A stretch of 64,000 bases of DNA from Peribacillus simplex. Lineage in GTDB: Bacteria; Bacillota; Bacilli; Bacillales; DSM-1321. The stretch lies in contig NZ_CP126106.1 in the NCBI RefSeq assembly GCF_030123325.1, positions 1,082,001-1,146,000 of the forward strand, read 5' to 3'. Under the pieces are notes generated by a model. It searched no databases and was not told where the DNA came from. It saw only the letters and a program-made list of their open reading frames with translations. Both the position numbers and the translations under genes were made by a program. Positions 22,724-31,971 of this stretch are shown here, piece after piece. How positions within the stretch are numbered: position 1 is the stretch's first letter; every line of letters starts with the position of its first letter.

Positions 22724-23935
22724 TTAATGCAATCTGGCCAATTCTGGATTGCGGTGCATCGCGAAATAGAGGACAAGTCCCGCTATGAGGAGTAACGTGC
22801 TGGTCGTGATGAAAACGGCGGAGAATCCGTAGAAACCAGCAACCATTCCGCCCATCGCTGGTCCAATGATATTGCCTAAAAAGCGCAGGCTCGTATTGTA
22901 CCCAAGTACTTCCCCCTGCATTGCTACAGGAGCTTCCTGGCGAATGTAGGCAATCCTTACAGGGATGATGCCGCCTATTGCCATGCCAAGTATGAAACGT
23001 ACCAAAACAAGCTGCCAAAAATGATTGATGAAGGCACCTGGCAAGTAGACTGTAGCAGTCAGAAAAAGAAGCAGCACAAGAATCTTCACATGTCCATGAC
23101 GATCACCTATCTTGCCCCAGTGACGCGCCATCAATAAATTCCCCAGGCCTGCTGCAGAAAAGGCGATACCTGAATAAAATCCAAGATTGGAAGTTCCATG
23201 CAGCTCGCCAACGTATAAAGAAAGAATGGGCTGGATGCTGAAGTGGGCAACTTGAACAAGTGTCGAAATGAGCATGACATTGACTAGGATGGGATTCCTC
23301 AAGATATGCGATAGAATCTCCCTGCTTGTATAGCTCGACTTTGTTCCCTTCTGCCGTTCCATTCGGTATTCCTTTGTTGCAAAAACAAGAAGTCCAGAGA
23401 TGAAAATGGTGATGGAGGTGAATTTAAAGGCGGTTGAATATCCGAGTGTGTCAGCAAGCAGGCCGCCAAGCAATGGTCCGAAAAGGGAACCGGTTATATT
23501 TCCCGTTTGCAAGGTTCCCAGTACGCGTCCGGCAATTTCTTTAGGGGTCTGCGTTGATATGAAGGCCTGTGACATGGAAATGAAGCCAGTGAATATTCCG
23601 GTGAACATCCTTAAGACGAATAACTGCCAAACATTTTCAACGAATCCCATCAGGAAAATGGACAGCCCCATCCCAAAGGCACAGGCAATCAAGATTTTCT
23701 TTCTGCCGTACCGATCACCAATTCGTCCCCAAATGGGAGAAAATAAAAAGGCAGTCACAAAAGTGATTCCAAATGTCCATCCGGACCAATGCTGGATATA
23801 TTGAGTCGAATAATCTCCGAATGTACCAATGTATAAGGATATGAATGGGAGAACCATCGTCATGCTCCCGCCTATGAAGAAATTGGCGAACCACATGATG
23901 AAAAGATTCCGTTTAGCTATTTTATGAGCATTCAT
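22724..23935 (-). CDS. MFS multidrug-type efflux transporter
   Basis: A 403-residue major facilitator with 12 expected membrane segments. The MFS loop motif between TM2 and TM3 is GRIGDRYGRKKILI, with a matching partial copy in the second half (GKIGDRHGHVK). The proton-antiporter motif C region is seen in TGSLFGPLLGGLLADTLG. It most resembles drug/H+ antiporters of the 12-TM DHA1 type in bacilli. The substrate is not known. The ATG at 23935 follows GGAAAGAAGTGTTGAATCAAAA, a modest site. Confidence 0.9.
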   Translation of the reverse strand: MNAHKIAKRNLFIMWFANFFIGGSMTMVLPFISLYIGTFGDYSTQYIQHWSGWTFGITFVTAFLFSPIWGRIGDRYGRKKILIACAFGMGLSIFLMGFVENVWQLFVLRMFTGIFTGFISMSQAFISTQTPKEIAGRVLGTLQTGNITGSLFGPLLGGLLADTLGYSTAFKFTSITIFISGLLVFATKEYRMERQKGTKSSYTSREILSHILRNPILVNVMLISTLVQVAHFSIQPILSLYVGELHGTSNLGFYSGIAFSAAGLGNLLMARHWGKIGDRHGHVKILVLLLFLTATVYLPGAFINHFWQLVLVRFILGMAIGGIIPVRIAYIRQEAPVAMQGEVLGYNTSLRFLGNIIGPAMGGMVAGFYGFSAVFITTSTLLLIAGLVLYFAMHRNPELARLH

Positions 23936-24137
23936 TTTTGATTCAACACTTCTTTCCTCCGAAAAAAACTTCGGGTTCCTAAATAATAGTATACATAATT
24001 TAACTAATTTATTAAACGAATTTGTTTTACAGGTTTTTTAATGAATAGGCAAATGGTATAATGTGAAAATATTGATTTTTCAGAAAAATCAAATTTAAAC
24101 AAAGGTATTCACTTTTCCATTTAAAGGGGTTTTTAAC

Positions 24138-25445
24138 ATGTTGACGATTTTAGGATTTTGCATGATTTTAACGTTTCTGGTCTTAGTCATCACAAAACGC
24201 TTATCAGTGGTTGTCGCTTTTATCTTCACGGCAATAGCTTTTGGTGTGATTGGTGGCTTTGCTTCGGAAATGGGAGATATGATGGTGGCGGGTATTTTAA
24301 AGGTGACTCCAACAGCAGTCATGATCGTTTTTGCTATTCTATACTTTGGTTTAATGATTGACGTTGGTTTATTCGAGCCCATGATCGCTAAAATACTCAG
24401 TTTTGTAAAAGGAGATCCGCTAAAGGTTGTAATGGCAACCGCCATTATAACCATGTTGGTAGGTTTGGACGGAGACGGTTCTTCCACATTCATGATCACC
24501 GTTTCAGCCCTGCTGCCGCTTTATATCAAATTAGGGATGAACAGGCTCGTATTGGCCTGTGTTGTTGGTTTAGCCGCTGGCGTCATGAATATGATTCCTT
24601 GGGGAGGTCCTTTGGTCAGGGCGGCCGCGAGCCTTCAAGTTGAAGTATCGGAGTTATTCATTCCTCTCATTCCGGTCATGATTTGCGGTCTTTTATGGAC
24701 GCTTTTTTCGGCATATGTACTTGGCAAAAAGGAAAGGGAAAGATTGGGTGTCAGCTCGATGGAGACGAACGTGCAACCTGGTATGGGAGAACAGGCTGCA
24801 GCTGTTGAAACCGCACCTAAAGGAACATCCAAGCTTTTTTGGTTTAATTGGTTCTTGACGATTTTACTGATGGTTTTGCTGGTGATGGAAGTGCTGCCGA
24901 TCCAAATTTTATTTGCCACTGCTTTTGCGATTGCACTATTCGTTAACTTCCCGAACCCAAAAGAACAGCAGGAAAGGATTTTAAGTCATGCCAATAGTTT
25001 CGTTATGATCTGTACACTCATTTTTGCAGCAGGGATTTTTACGGGTGTATTCACAGAAACAAAGATGATGGATTCGATGGCTGCTTCGATCGTAACTGTC
25101 ATTCCAGAGTGGCTCGGGGCACATTTGCCACTGGTGGTAGCGCTGACGAGCATTCCGATGGGGTTCATTTTTTCACCTGATGCTTATTACTTTGGCATTC
25201 TGCCAATAATAAGTGAAACGGCATCGAACTTCGGTATTGCTCCTGTAGAAATCGGAAGGGCGGCTTTATTAGGCCATTCGACCGCAGGGTTCCCATTATC
25301 GCCATTGGTGCCTGCAACATTCATATTGATTGGCCTTGTGGGCGTGGATTTTGGGGATCACCAAAAATTCCTGTTTAAATGGGCATTTGGGACAACCATT
25401 ATCATGACGATTGCAGCCATTACTTTTGGGGTCATCACTTTGTAA
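24138..25445 (+). CDS. CitMHS-family metal-citrate transporter
   Basis: A 435-residue transporter of the citrate-metal:H+ symporter family, about the length of B. subtilis CitM/CitH. It has about 11-12 hydrophobic segments and conserved stretches ATAIITMLVGLDGDGSSTF and NMIPWGGPLVRAAASLQ. The second half contains SPDAYYFGILPII and GHSTAGFPLSPLVPATF. It takes up citrate complexed with Mg or another divalent ion. The ATG at 24138 follows AAAGGGGTTTTTAAC. No two-component CitST partner is adjacent. Confidence 0.9.
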   Translation: MLTILGFCMILTFLVLVITKRLSVVVAFIFTAIAFGVIGGFASEMGDMMVAGILKVTPTAVMIVFAILYFGLMIDVGLFEPMIAKILSFVKGDPLKVVMATAIITMLVGLDGDGSSTFMITVSALLPLYIKLGMNRLVLACVVGLAAGVMNMIPWGGPLVRAAASLQVEVSELFIPLIPVMICGLLWTLFSAYVLGKKERERLGVSSMETNVQPGMGEQAAAVETAPKGTSKLFWFNWFLTILLMVLLVMEVLPIQILFATAFAIALFVNFPNPKEQQERILSHANSFVMICTLIFAAGIFTGVFTETKMMDSMAASIVTVIPEWLGAHLPLVVALTSIPMGFIFSPDAYYFGILPIISETASNFGIAPVEIGRAALLGHSTAGFPLSPLVPATFILIGLVGVDFGDHQKFLFKWAFGTTIIMTIAAITFGVITL

Positions 25446-25613
25446 AATGTGAGCCCATTAAGCTATAATGCAAAATTCTTGTCTGTGAATTTAGTAAGGT
25501 GTTCACCCTCACGGTTTAATCTTTTTTCCTATTTATTCCGCTTTCCGTTTATTCTTCCATAATGGTGGAAAGTAATAAGAGGAAGATACATATAAGAGAG
25601 TGAGGGAGTTTAT

Positions 25614-26246
25614 ATGAACTATAAACAAAAACTTGTGCTGCCTATGTGTGCTGCCCTTTTACTGTATGGATGTAATTCAGCGGATGATTCAAATCAGTCC
25701 GACAATGATGCCAAGGACATGACTACAGTGGGACAAGGAACAGAAACAGGGGCTGATCCGCAGGTGAAAGCGGAAGTTAAAGATGTAGAAGGTAAAACAC
25801 TTGGGACGGTTAACTTTACCGCCGAAGAGAATACTGTAGTGATCGAGACCGCTTTGGAAGGCCTTGAGCCAGGCTATCATGGATTCCATGTCCACGAAAA
25901 CGCAGTATGTGAGCCGGATGCTAAGGAAGGACCTTTCACTACAGCGGGAGGACACTTTAACCCAACTGATGAAACGCACTCTAAACATGCAGGGGATATG
26001 CCCCCTTTATATGTAAAAGAGGATGGGACAGCCAAATATACGGCGACATTGGATAACATGACGATAGACCAGCTGAAGAAAGAAGAGTTGGCTGTAATCG
26101 TTCATGCGAATCCAGACAACTTTGCCAATATTTCTGACCGTTATGAAGCCAATGGAGAAAAAGGACCGGATGTAGATACCTTGAAAACCGGTGATGCAGG
26201 CGATAGGCAAGCCTGCGGGGTTGTTGTAAGTGCAGAGGAAAAATAA
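25614..26246 (+). CDS. sodC: Cu/Zn superoxide dismutase-like lipoprotein
   Basis: A 210-residue secreted lipoprotein. The signal peptide ends in a lipobox LLLYGC, with the lipidated Cys near residue 20, followed by a Ser/Asp-rich linker. The SOD domain keeps the copper ligands (GFHVHE, GGHFNP, VIVHANPDN), zinc ligands in THSKHAGD, the disulfide cysteines (ENAVCEP and RQACGVV) and the active-site Arg. The zinc loop between the last two His ligands is about six residues shorter than in the human enzyme. It would remove superoxide at the outer membrane face. It is monocistronic. Confidence 0.9.
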   Translation: MNYKQKLVLPMCAALLLYGCNSADDSNQSDNDAKDMTTVGQGTETGADPQVKAEVKDVEGKTLGTVNFTAEENTVVIETALEGLEPGYHGFHVHENAVCEPDAKEGPFTTAGGHFNPTDETHSKHAGDMPPLYVKEDGTAKYTATLDNMTIDQLKKEELAVIVHANPDNFANISDRYEANGEKGPDVDTLKTGDAGDRQACGVVVSAEEK

Positions 26247-26254
26247 CATTAATG

Positions 26255-26290
26255 AAAAGAGCGATTCCCCTAAAGGGGAATCGCTCTTTT
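26255..26290 (+). terminator. Terminator after the SOD gene
   Basis: AAAAGAGCGATTCCCC pairs perfectly with GGGGAATCGCTCTTTT around a 4-base loop. Confidence 0.92.
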
Positions 26291-26507
26291 CATGGAAGGT
26301 AAAACCGCTGACCGCTAAAATCTTAAGGCTGAATTCTTTTTACGTATTAAGAAGGTTTTTTCTATTGTGATATAGAAGTAAGAGAGTAAGTAATATTGGA
26401 TTAGAAGCAGATGGTATTAAAAGGTTCATCAGTAATTCTTGCAGTGGGATAAAGTCCAAGGCATAGGTTTAATATAGGAAAATAAGATTTGGTTTAAATG
26501 GATAAAA
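26291..26507. other. Intergenic region without a convincing gene
   Basis: Between two terminators at convergent gene ends. AT-rich, stop codons in all frames, no recognisable element. Confidence 0.5.
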
Positions 26508-26544
26508 AAACCCGAATAGGGATCATGTCCACTGATTCGGGTTT
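26508..26544 (-). terminator. Terminator of trhO
   Basis: AAACCCGAAT and ATTCGGGTTT arms surround a 17-base loop, followed on the minus strand by TTTTTATCC. Confidence 0.85.
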
Positions 26545-26550
26545 GCTTTA

Positions 26551-27516
26551 TCATTTTGCGGTACTGGTTTCTTCGATTAGCTGTAATCTCTCAGCCACTT
26601 CTTCTTCAGAAAGGTTATGCTCGACTACATAGCGGTTACGGGGATGCACTCGGCATTCATGAGTACAGCTTCGCATATGTTTGTGCTCGTTCTCTTCACT
26701 GCAAAGGATTTTCTTGTTGCATTCAGGGTTAGCACAATTAACATAGCGTTCACAAGGTTCGCCGGAATAAATATCGCGACCGACAATGACATGTTCCTTT
26801 TGATTGATAGGCACGGCAATCCTTTCATCGAATACATACATTTGGCCATCCCAAAGCTCACCTTGGACTTCGGGATCCTTTCCGTATGTTGCGATGCCGC
26901 CATGCAGTTGGCTTACATCTTCAAAGCCTTCTTCGACAAGCCAGCCGGAGAATTTCTCACAGCGGATACCGCCGGTGCAATACGTCAGGATTTTTTTGCC
27001 TTCGAACATTTCTTTATTTTCGCGGACCCAATCCGGAAGTTCACGGAAATTCGTGATCTCTGGCTTGATTGCACCCCTGAAATGCCCCAAATCAAATTCA
27101 TAGTCATTTCTGGCATCAAGGACGATGGTATTTTCATCTTGCATTTGCTCGAAGAACTCCTTCGGGCTCAAGTATTTACCTGTCGTCCGGTTCGGGTTGA
27201 TGTCTTCTTCCAAACGAAGCGTTACAAGTTCATTTCGCGGACGAACATGCATTTTTTTGAAAGCGTGGCCGTCAGCTTCATCTATTTTAAACACGATATC
27301 GGCAAAGCGGGGATCGCTTTTCATCATGTCCATATATTTGTTGGTTTGTTCGATCGTACCAGAAACTGTTCCGTTGATACCTTCTGCTGCCACCAAGATA
27401 CGGCCTTTCAATTCAAGTGCGTTACATGCCGCAAGATGCTCGGCTGCGAATTCTTCGTGATTCTCGATGGGTACATACAAATAATAAAGTAATACTCTAT
27501 AAGGTTTTGTTTCCAT
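26551..27516 (-). CDS. trhO: tRNA uridine(34) hydroxylase TrhO (rhodanese domain, UPF0176)
   Basis: A 321-residue protein of the UPF0176/TrhO family. The N-terminal part (about 1-95) includes GRILVAAEGINGTVSG; the rhodanese domain (about 120-220) has the catalytic cysteine loop TYCTGGIRCEK. The C-terminus carries a Cys-rich zinc-binding region (YVNCANPECNKKILCSEE, then CTHECRVHP). TrhO uses prephenate-independent oxygen chemistry to hydroxylate U34 of certain tRNAs. The ATG at 27516 has a weak purine-rich site upstream. The long open frame on the opposite strand is an antisense shadow. Confidence 0.94.
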   Translation of the reverse strand: METKPYRVLLYYLYVPIENHEEFAAEHLAACNALELKGRILVAAEGINGTVSGTIEQTNKYMDMMKSDPRFADIVFKIDEADGHAFKKMHVRPRNELVTLRLEEDINPNRTTGKYLSPKEFFEQMQDENTIVLDARNDYEFDLGHFRGAIKPEITNFRELPDWVRENKEMFEGKKILTYCTGGIRCEKFSGWLVEEGFEDVSQLHGGIATYGKDPEVQGELWDGQMYVFDERIAVPINQKEHVIVGRDIYSGEPCERYVNCANPECNKKILCSEENEHKHMRSCTHECRVHPRNRYVVEHNLSEEEVAERLQLIEETSTAK

Positions 27517-27657
27517 TTTTTATTTACCACCTATGTTTTATATTTGCAAGATATAAAGGGTGATCATTTAGACACTTTTCTCTTACAGGTAATCATTATA
27601 CCAAGAAAACGTAAAAATGATAAGGGCATGAAGAAAAATCAAAAGGTGGTGTATGGA

Positions 27658-28674
27658 ATGCTGAAAGAGTTAATAAGATATCCAATCATCCAAGCACCGA
27701 TGGCAGGAGGAGCTTCCACCCCGAAGCTTGCGGCTTCAGTATCGAATGCAGGAGGATTGGGCTTTCTCGCAGCTGGCTATAAGACTGCAGAAGAGATGAA
27801 GGACGAGATAGGGCAGATCCGTCGGTTGACTGAGCAACCTTTTGGCGTGAATGTCTTTGTGCCAGGCAACGAGGCGGTGGATGAAAATATATTATCTGCC
27901 TATCGTGAAAAGATCGAAAAAGAGGCCGAGAGCGTTGGGGCTGGGATTGGAAAAGCCGATAGTGATGACGATGATTGGGAAAAGAAAATAACGGTATTGA
28001 AGGAGGCTGGGGTCGCCGTCGTCAGTTTTACGTTTGGATGCCCATCGGATGATGTAATGAGGGAGCTCCAAGATGTCGGTTCCCTTATAGCCGTGACGGT
28101 AACCAACCTTCACGAAGCAAAAAAGGCGGCGGGAGCAGGTGCGGATGTACTATGTGTACAGGGGTTTGAAGCAGGTGGTCACCGGGGCCGCTTTGAAAAC
28201 CGAACAGAAGATGATTACGGCCTTTTAGTTTTGATACGCTTGATACAAGGTGAGCTGAACTTGCCGATCATTGCGGCGGGGGGATTGATGCATGGAAAGG
28301 ATATCGCGGCCGTGCTCGAAGCGGGAGCAACAGCGGCACAATTGGGCACAGCTTTCTTTCGCTGTCCCGAAAGCGGGGCAAGCCCCGCCCATAAGGAAGC
28401 TCTGGGAAATCCCCGGTTTACCCGGACATCTATTACCCGAGCCTTCAGCGGCAGGAGGGCACGAGGGTTGGTGAATCACTTTATAACCGAATATGATGCC
28501 GTTGCACCAGTCGCCTATCCTCATGTCCATCACATGACAAAGCAAATGCGAAAAGCGGCTGGACAAAAAAACAATCCTGAATTGATGGCTTTATGGGCAG
28601 GACAAGGGTATAGGTTGAGCAGGGAACTTCCCGCATCGGAATTGGTTGAACTTCTTGCAGAAGAACTAAAATGA
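27658..28674 (+). CDS. Nitronate monooxygenase (second copy)
   Basis: A 338-residue FMN-dependent enzyme beginning YPIIQAPMAGGASTPKLAASVSNAGGLG, the 2-nitropropane dioxygenase signature. The FMN phosphate site is LPIIAAGGLMHGKDIAAVLEAGATAAQLGTAF, with the catalytic-base segment VQGFEAGGHRGRF upstream. The presence of an AGGHRG motif makes it closer to true nitronate monooxygenases than the copy at 3926-4891. I chose the ATG at 27658 after AAAAGGTGGTGTATGG; starts at 27628 or 27544 are possible but less well placed. The next gene begins at its stop codon. Confidence 0.88.
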   Translation: MLKELIRYPIIQAPMAGGASTPKLAASVSNAGGLGFLAAGYKTAEEMKDEIGQIRRLTEQPFGVNVFVPGNEAVDENILSAYREKIEKEAESVGAGIGKADSDDDDWEKKITVLKEAGVAVVSFTFGCPSDDVMRELQDVGSLIAVTVTNLHEAKKAAGAGADVLCVQGFEAGGHRGRFENRTEDDYGLLVLIRLIQGELNLPIIAAGGLMHGKDIAAVLEAGATAAQLGTAFFRCPESGASPAHKEALGNPRFTRTSITRAFSGRRARGLVNHFITEYDAVAPVAYPHVHHMTKQMRKAAGQKNNPELMALWAGQGYRLSRELPASELVELLAEELK

Positions 28675-28685
28675 GAAGGGGGTGG

Positions 28686-29147
28686 ATGGAGATGGAGATA
28701 AGAGAATTATTCATGGATGAGCCACCGCCGATGCATTTATTGCTTTTGGCGGATCCTTCAAGGGAATTGGTCGAGGAATACTTGGGAAGCGGAACATGCT
28801 TTGTTGCCGTGTCTGATGAGCGGATGATCGGTGTGTATGTTTTACTGCAAAAAGCTCCAAAATTGATAGAGATAATGAACATCGCTGTGGATGAACGGCA
28901 CCATGGAAGAGGAATTGGCAGGCAATTGATTGAACACGCCATAGGCCATGCAAGGGAACAGGGATATAACACGATTGAAATCGGCACGGGAAATTCGGGG
29001 ATAGGGCAGCTGGCCCTTTACCAAAAATGCGGTTTTAGAATCACTGGGGTCGATCGGGATTTTTTTAATAGAAACTATTCCGAGGCCATTTATGAAAATG
29101 GGATTCAATGCCAGGATATGATTCGCTTGTCACAAAGTTTAGACTAA
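28686..29147 (+). CDS. GNAT-family N-acetyltransferase
   Basis: A GNAT acetyltransferase of about 153 residues. The acetyl-CoA binding motif is NIAVDERHHGRGIGRQLIEHAI, followed by the helix and the YQKCGFRITGVDRDFF segment. The start is uncertain: ATGs at 28671, 28686 and 28692 are all in frame; 28686 best fits the AGAAGGGGGTGG site. It is tightly linked to the nitronate monooxygenase gene. The substrate is unknown. Confidence 0.85.
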   Translation: MEMEIRELFMDEPPPMHLLLLADPSRELVEEYLGSGTCFVAVSDERMIGVYVLLQKAPKLIEIMNIAVDERHHGRGIGRQLIEHAIGHAREQGYNTIEIGTGNSGIGQLALYQKCGFRITGVDRDFFNRNYSEAIYENGIQCQDMIRLSQSLD

Positions 29148-29218
29148 GCAATGATCAACCAGTTTGGGGGAAAAGTTTACAGGCAAAAGTGCGCGTCGCA
29201 TGGTTTAGGGGGAATGAC

Positions 29219-29362
29219 TTGTTCATTGGAGATAAGATTTATCTTCTTTTTGCTTTTTTAATGCCGTTTTTATTTGCGATTGGCGTTTTCATATTCATTC
29301 GATCAACGAAAAGGCAAAAGGATTTTTTATCGGATATTAATAAAGACTCACAGGAAAGATAG
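29219..29362 (+). CDS. Small single-pass membrane protein
   Basis: A 47-residue frame from TTG after TTTAGGGGGAATGAC: a short N-terminus, a hydrophobic helix (IYLLFAFLMPFLFAIGVFIF), then a basic/polar tail (RSTKRQKDFLSDINKDSQER). A longer open frame upstream overlaps the acetyltransferase gene and is not supported. It ends just before a terminator. No family recognised. Confidence 0.5.
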   Translation: MFIGDKIYLLFAFLMPFLFAIGVFIFIRSTKRQKDFLSDINKDSQER

Positions 29363-29371
29363 CAGCAAGAG

Positions 29372-29402
29372 AAAAAGAGTGCAAAACAACGGCACTCTTT
29401 TT
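29372..29402. terminator. Terminator between convergent genes
   Basis: AAAAAGAGTGC and GCACTCTTTTT form an 11-bp stem with a 9-base loop, usable by both strands. Confidence 0.88.
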
Positions 29403-29409
29403 CATATCT

Positions 29410-29988
29410 TCACCTTTTCAAAAAGGCTTCCAAATTCCTTTTCACATTGGGCCATTCATGCTCGAGAATACTGTAGACCACCGTGTTCCTTATCCTTCCA
29501 TCTTGCAGTTTTTTCTCCATTCTCAAAATGCCTTCTTCCAGGGCGCCGAGCCTGGTTATTGCTGCCCGCGATCTTTTGTTGCATTCGTCCGTCCTGAATT
29601 CAACCCGCTTCATTTTCCACTTTTCAAAAGCATGCTGCAATAGCAGGTACTTACATTCTGTGTTAATGGCTGTCCGCCATTTGTCGGGATGATACCAAGT
29701 TGCACCGATTTCCAGGGATTGATTATGAAATTGAATGTTTCTTAAGCTCGTGCTGCCAACTATCGAATCATCAGTCTGATCGATAACGACAAATGGATGA
29801 TGAAGTTCCTGTTCCCTTGCTCGAATGCCATCCTTTACATAGGAAATCGCCTCTTCATATGACAAAATTTTTGTTGCGCTCCATTCCCATATTTCAGCTG
29901 GCAGGGAAGCGGCGTAAAGCGGTTCGATATGATGATCCATCATCGGGGTGAGTATCACGTGTTTCCCGAATAATTCGATATGTTCCAT
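29410..29988 (-). CDS. RimJ/RimL-type GNAT acetyltransferase
   Basis: A 192-residue acetyltransferase resembling the RimJ/RimL group: N-terminal IELFGKHVILTPMMDHHIEPLY, then IVGSTSLRNIQFHNQSLEIGATWYHPDKW and a C-terminal ALEEGILRMEKKLQDGRIRNTVVYSILEHEW. In family members these ends position acetyl-CoA and the amino acceptor. The start at 29988 follows a strong GAGGAGGATACT; the longer frame to 30051 is rejected. It is divergent from the MocR regulator, which may control it. Confidence 0.87.
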   Translation of the reverse strand: MEHIELFGKHVILTPMMDHHIEPLYAASLPAEIWEWSATKILSYEEAISYVKDGIRAREQELHHPFVVIDQTDDSIVGSTSLRNIQFHNQSLEIGATWYHPDKWRTAINTECKYLLLQHAFEKWKMKRVEFRTDECNKRSRAAITRLGALEEGILRMEKKLQDGRIRNTVVYSILEHEWPNVKRNLEAFLKR

Positions 29989-30030
29989 AGTATCCTCCTC
30001 TTGATTGATATCTTCATTATAAAAATATTC

Positions 30031-30050
30031 TGGTCCTGCAATAAGGACCA
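30031..30050. promoter_or_regulatory. Inverted repeat in the MocR/acetyltransferase intergenic region
   Basis: TGGTCC and GGACCA are separated by 8 bases, and GGACCA recurs within the MocR ribosome-binding region (GGAGGACCAAATG). MocR regulators often bind such repeats in the promoter between themselves and a divergent target. Confidence 0.45.
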
Positions 30051-30091
30051 AAGCTGATATAATTTATGGAACCAGTTTGAAGGAGGACCAA

Positions 30092-31483
30092 ATGTTTGAA
30101 ATCACTCTAAACTTAGATAAAACGAATAAAGAAGCTTTATATGTCCAATTGTATAAATTCTTTATAAAGGAAATCCAGAATGGACAAATAAAGGCCGGAA
30201 TGAAACTGCCTTCTAAACGAAAACTAGCTGTGCATTTAGGGATAGGCCTGAATACAGTGGATACGGCTTATCAGCAGTTGATGGCAGAAGGATATGTGGA
30301 AAGTCAATTAAGGAAAGGGTATTACGTAGCCGATTTAGAACCGATCTCACCTTTGAATGAGCCTATGCCTGTAACAGAAGGGATGATGTGCCCTCCGAAT
30401 GAAAGAAATGAGATAGATTTCAATCATGGGCGCGTGGACGTGGATTCTTTCCCGCATGCCGTGTGGAAAAAATGCTTGAACAATACATTGTATCTACAGG
30501 AAAGGGAAATGTTCATGAGCGGTGATCCTCAAGGGGAATGGGGGCTCCGGTTTGAAATCTCATCCTATCTATTCCAATCGAGAGGAGTTCGCTGCGGGGC
30601 TGATCAAATCATCATTGGGGCAGGTACCCAGTATTTCATCCATCTATTGCGGTTACTTCTTGGAAATGAGCGAGTATTCGGGTTGGAAGACCCTGGCTTT
30701 CATCGAGTAAGGGAGGTACTGAGGTTGGAGGGAGCGGATATGGCATACATACCCTTGGATGAAAGTGGAATGAGTGTGGACTCCCTGAAAGAGAGTGCCG
30801 CGAATGTTGCCTATGTCACTCCTTCCCATCAATTTCCTTCCGGTATGATCATGCCGATAACCAGAAGGGTGGAATTGCTGAATTGGGCAGAGGAAAAAAA
30901 AGGTTATATCATCGAAGATGATTATGACGGGGAATTCCGACATTCAGGCAAACCGATTCCGTCCCTGCAGGGGTTGGACACAAAGGGAAAGGTCATCTAC
31001 CTAGGCACGTTTTCAAAGTCGCTCATCCCATCAATCAGGGTAGGATTCATGGTGTTACCTATGGAGCTGGCTTGCCGCCATCAAGAGAAGTTAATTGGAT
31101 ATAAACAGACCGTTTCCAGACTGATTCAGGAAACGCTCTGTCTTTTTATGAAAAATGGACATTGGGAACGCCATCTGAATAAAATGCGAACGATTTATCG
31201 TAAAAAAAATAAGGTGCTGCTTAATGCTATCGAAGAGAGCTTTCATGATCGTGTAGCCGTAATCGGTGAAAAGTCAGGATTGCACGTTCTTTTAAAAGTA
31301 AAAAACGGCAGCAGTGAGGCAGAGCTCATACATAAGGCTGCCAGTGTTGGGGTTAAAGTCCACCCAACTTCGGTTTATCATTCTAAGAATGTGAAAGATC
31401 CGACTGTTTTGATTGGGTACGGTGGTTTAACCGAAAAGGAAATCAAAGCAGGAATCCGACTTTTAAAAATGGCATGGCTATAG
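30092..31483 (+). CDS. MocR-family PLP-dependent transcription regulator
   Basis: A 463-residue fusion of an N-terminal GntR-type winged helix (MKLPSKRKLAVHLGIGLNTVDTAYQQLMAEGYVE, about 37-70) with a fold-type I aminotransferase-like domain. The PLP lysine lies in GTFSKSLIPSIRVGFMV (about residue 310), with EDDYDGEFR and SHQFPSGMIMP upstream. MocR proteins sense PLP or amino compounds to regulate a divergent gene, here probably the acetyltransferase. The ATG at 30092 follows GGAGGACCAA; the TTG at 30077 is inside the ribosome-binding site region and is rejected. Confidence 0.93.
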   Translation: MFEITLNLDKTNKEALYVQLYKFFIKEIQNGQIKAGMKLPSKRKLAVHLGIGLNTVDTAYQQLMAEGYVESQLRKGYYVADLEPISPLNEPMPVTEGMMCPPNERNEIDFNHGRVDVDSFPHAVWKKCLNNTLYLQEREMFMSGDPQGEWGLRFEISSYLFQSRGVRCGADQIIIGAGTQYFIHLLRLLLGNERVFGLEDPGFHRVREVLRLEGADMAYIPLDESGMSVDSLKESAANVAYVTPSHQFPSGMIMPITRRVELLNWAEEKKGYIIEDDYDGEFRHSGKPIPSLQGLDTKGKVIYLGTFSKSLIPSIRVGFMVLPMELACRHQEKLIGYKQTVSRLIQETLCLFMKNGHWERHLNKMRTIYRKKNKVLLNAIEESFHDRVAVIGEKSGLHVLLKVKNGSSEAELIHKAASVGVKVHPTSVYHSKNVKDPTVLIGYGGLTEKEIKAGIRLLKMAWL

Positions 31484-31551
31484 CTTGATGCGAAAAAATA
31501 AGGAAAAGGCCTTGATTCACACTTATTCAACAATGATATAAGGTACCCATA

Positions 31552-31971
31552 TTAGTTTCTTATATTATTGAGGATTTTAAGGACCGTCTGGAAAAATATT
31601 TCCTGTTCTTCCTCAGTAATGCCTTCCAGGGCTTTTCCTTCGATTTTTTCTGCAATCTTAAGACATTTTGTATGTACCTCTTTTCCCCGGGGCGTCAGTT
31701 CGATTCGTTTTTCCTGTTCATCTTTTCCAGGAACTTGTTTAATCATATTATTCTGTTCCATGCTGTTGACCGAACGTGTGATGATAACACTATCAACATC
31801 CAAGTAACTGCAAATATCGGGGATTGTGGAATATCCACAGTTCTTTAAATAATTCAGGATCGTCCACTGATTATGGTAAATTTCAAGGGCTGTAATTTGT
31901 TCATTCATTTTGCTGACTAATGATCTCGATACTTGTAAATATTGATGAAATAATTGAGTAGGGTTCGTCAT
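31552..31971 (-). CDS. MarR-family transcription regulator
   Basis: A 139-residue MarR-type winged-helix protein. The recognition region is YSTIPDICSYLDVDSVIITRSVNSMEQNNMIKQ, followed by the wing PGKDEQEKRIELTPRGKEV. The start ATG at 31971 follows AAAGGAGAATCAT. MarR proteins usually repress nearby transport or stress genes; no divergent partner is close here, so its target is unknown. Confidence 0.92.
   Translation of the reverse strand: MTNPTQLFHQYLQVSRSLVSKMNEQITALEIYHNQWTILNYLKNCGYSTIPDICSYLDVDSVIITRSVNSMEQNNMIKQVPGKDEQEKRIELTPRGKEVHTKCLKIAEKIEGKALEGITEEEQEIFFQTVLKILNNIRN

Noticed and set aside
26617..27492. A 291-codon ORF antisense to trhO
   Set aside because: It lies fully inside a well-supported gene on the other strand and its product has no recognisable domain. 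Long antisense frames are common shadows.
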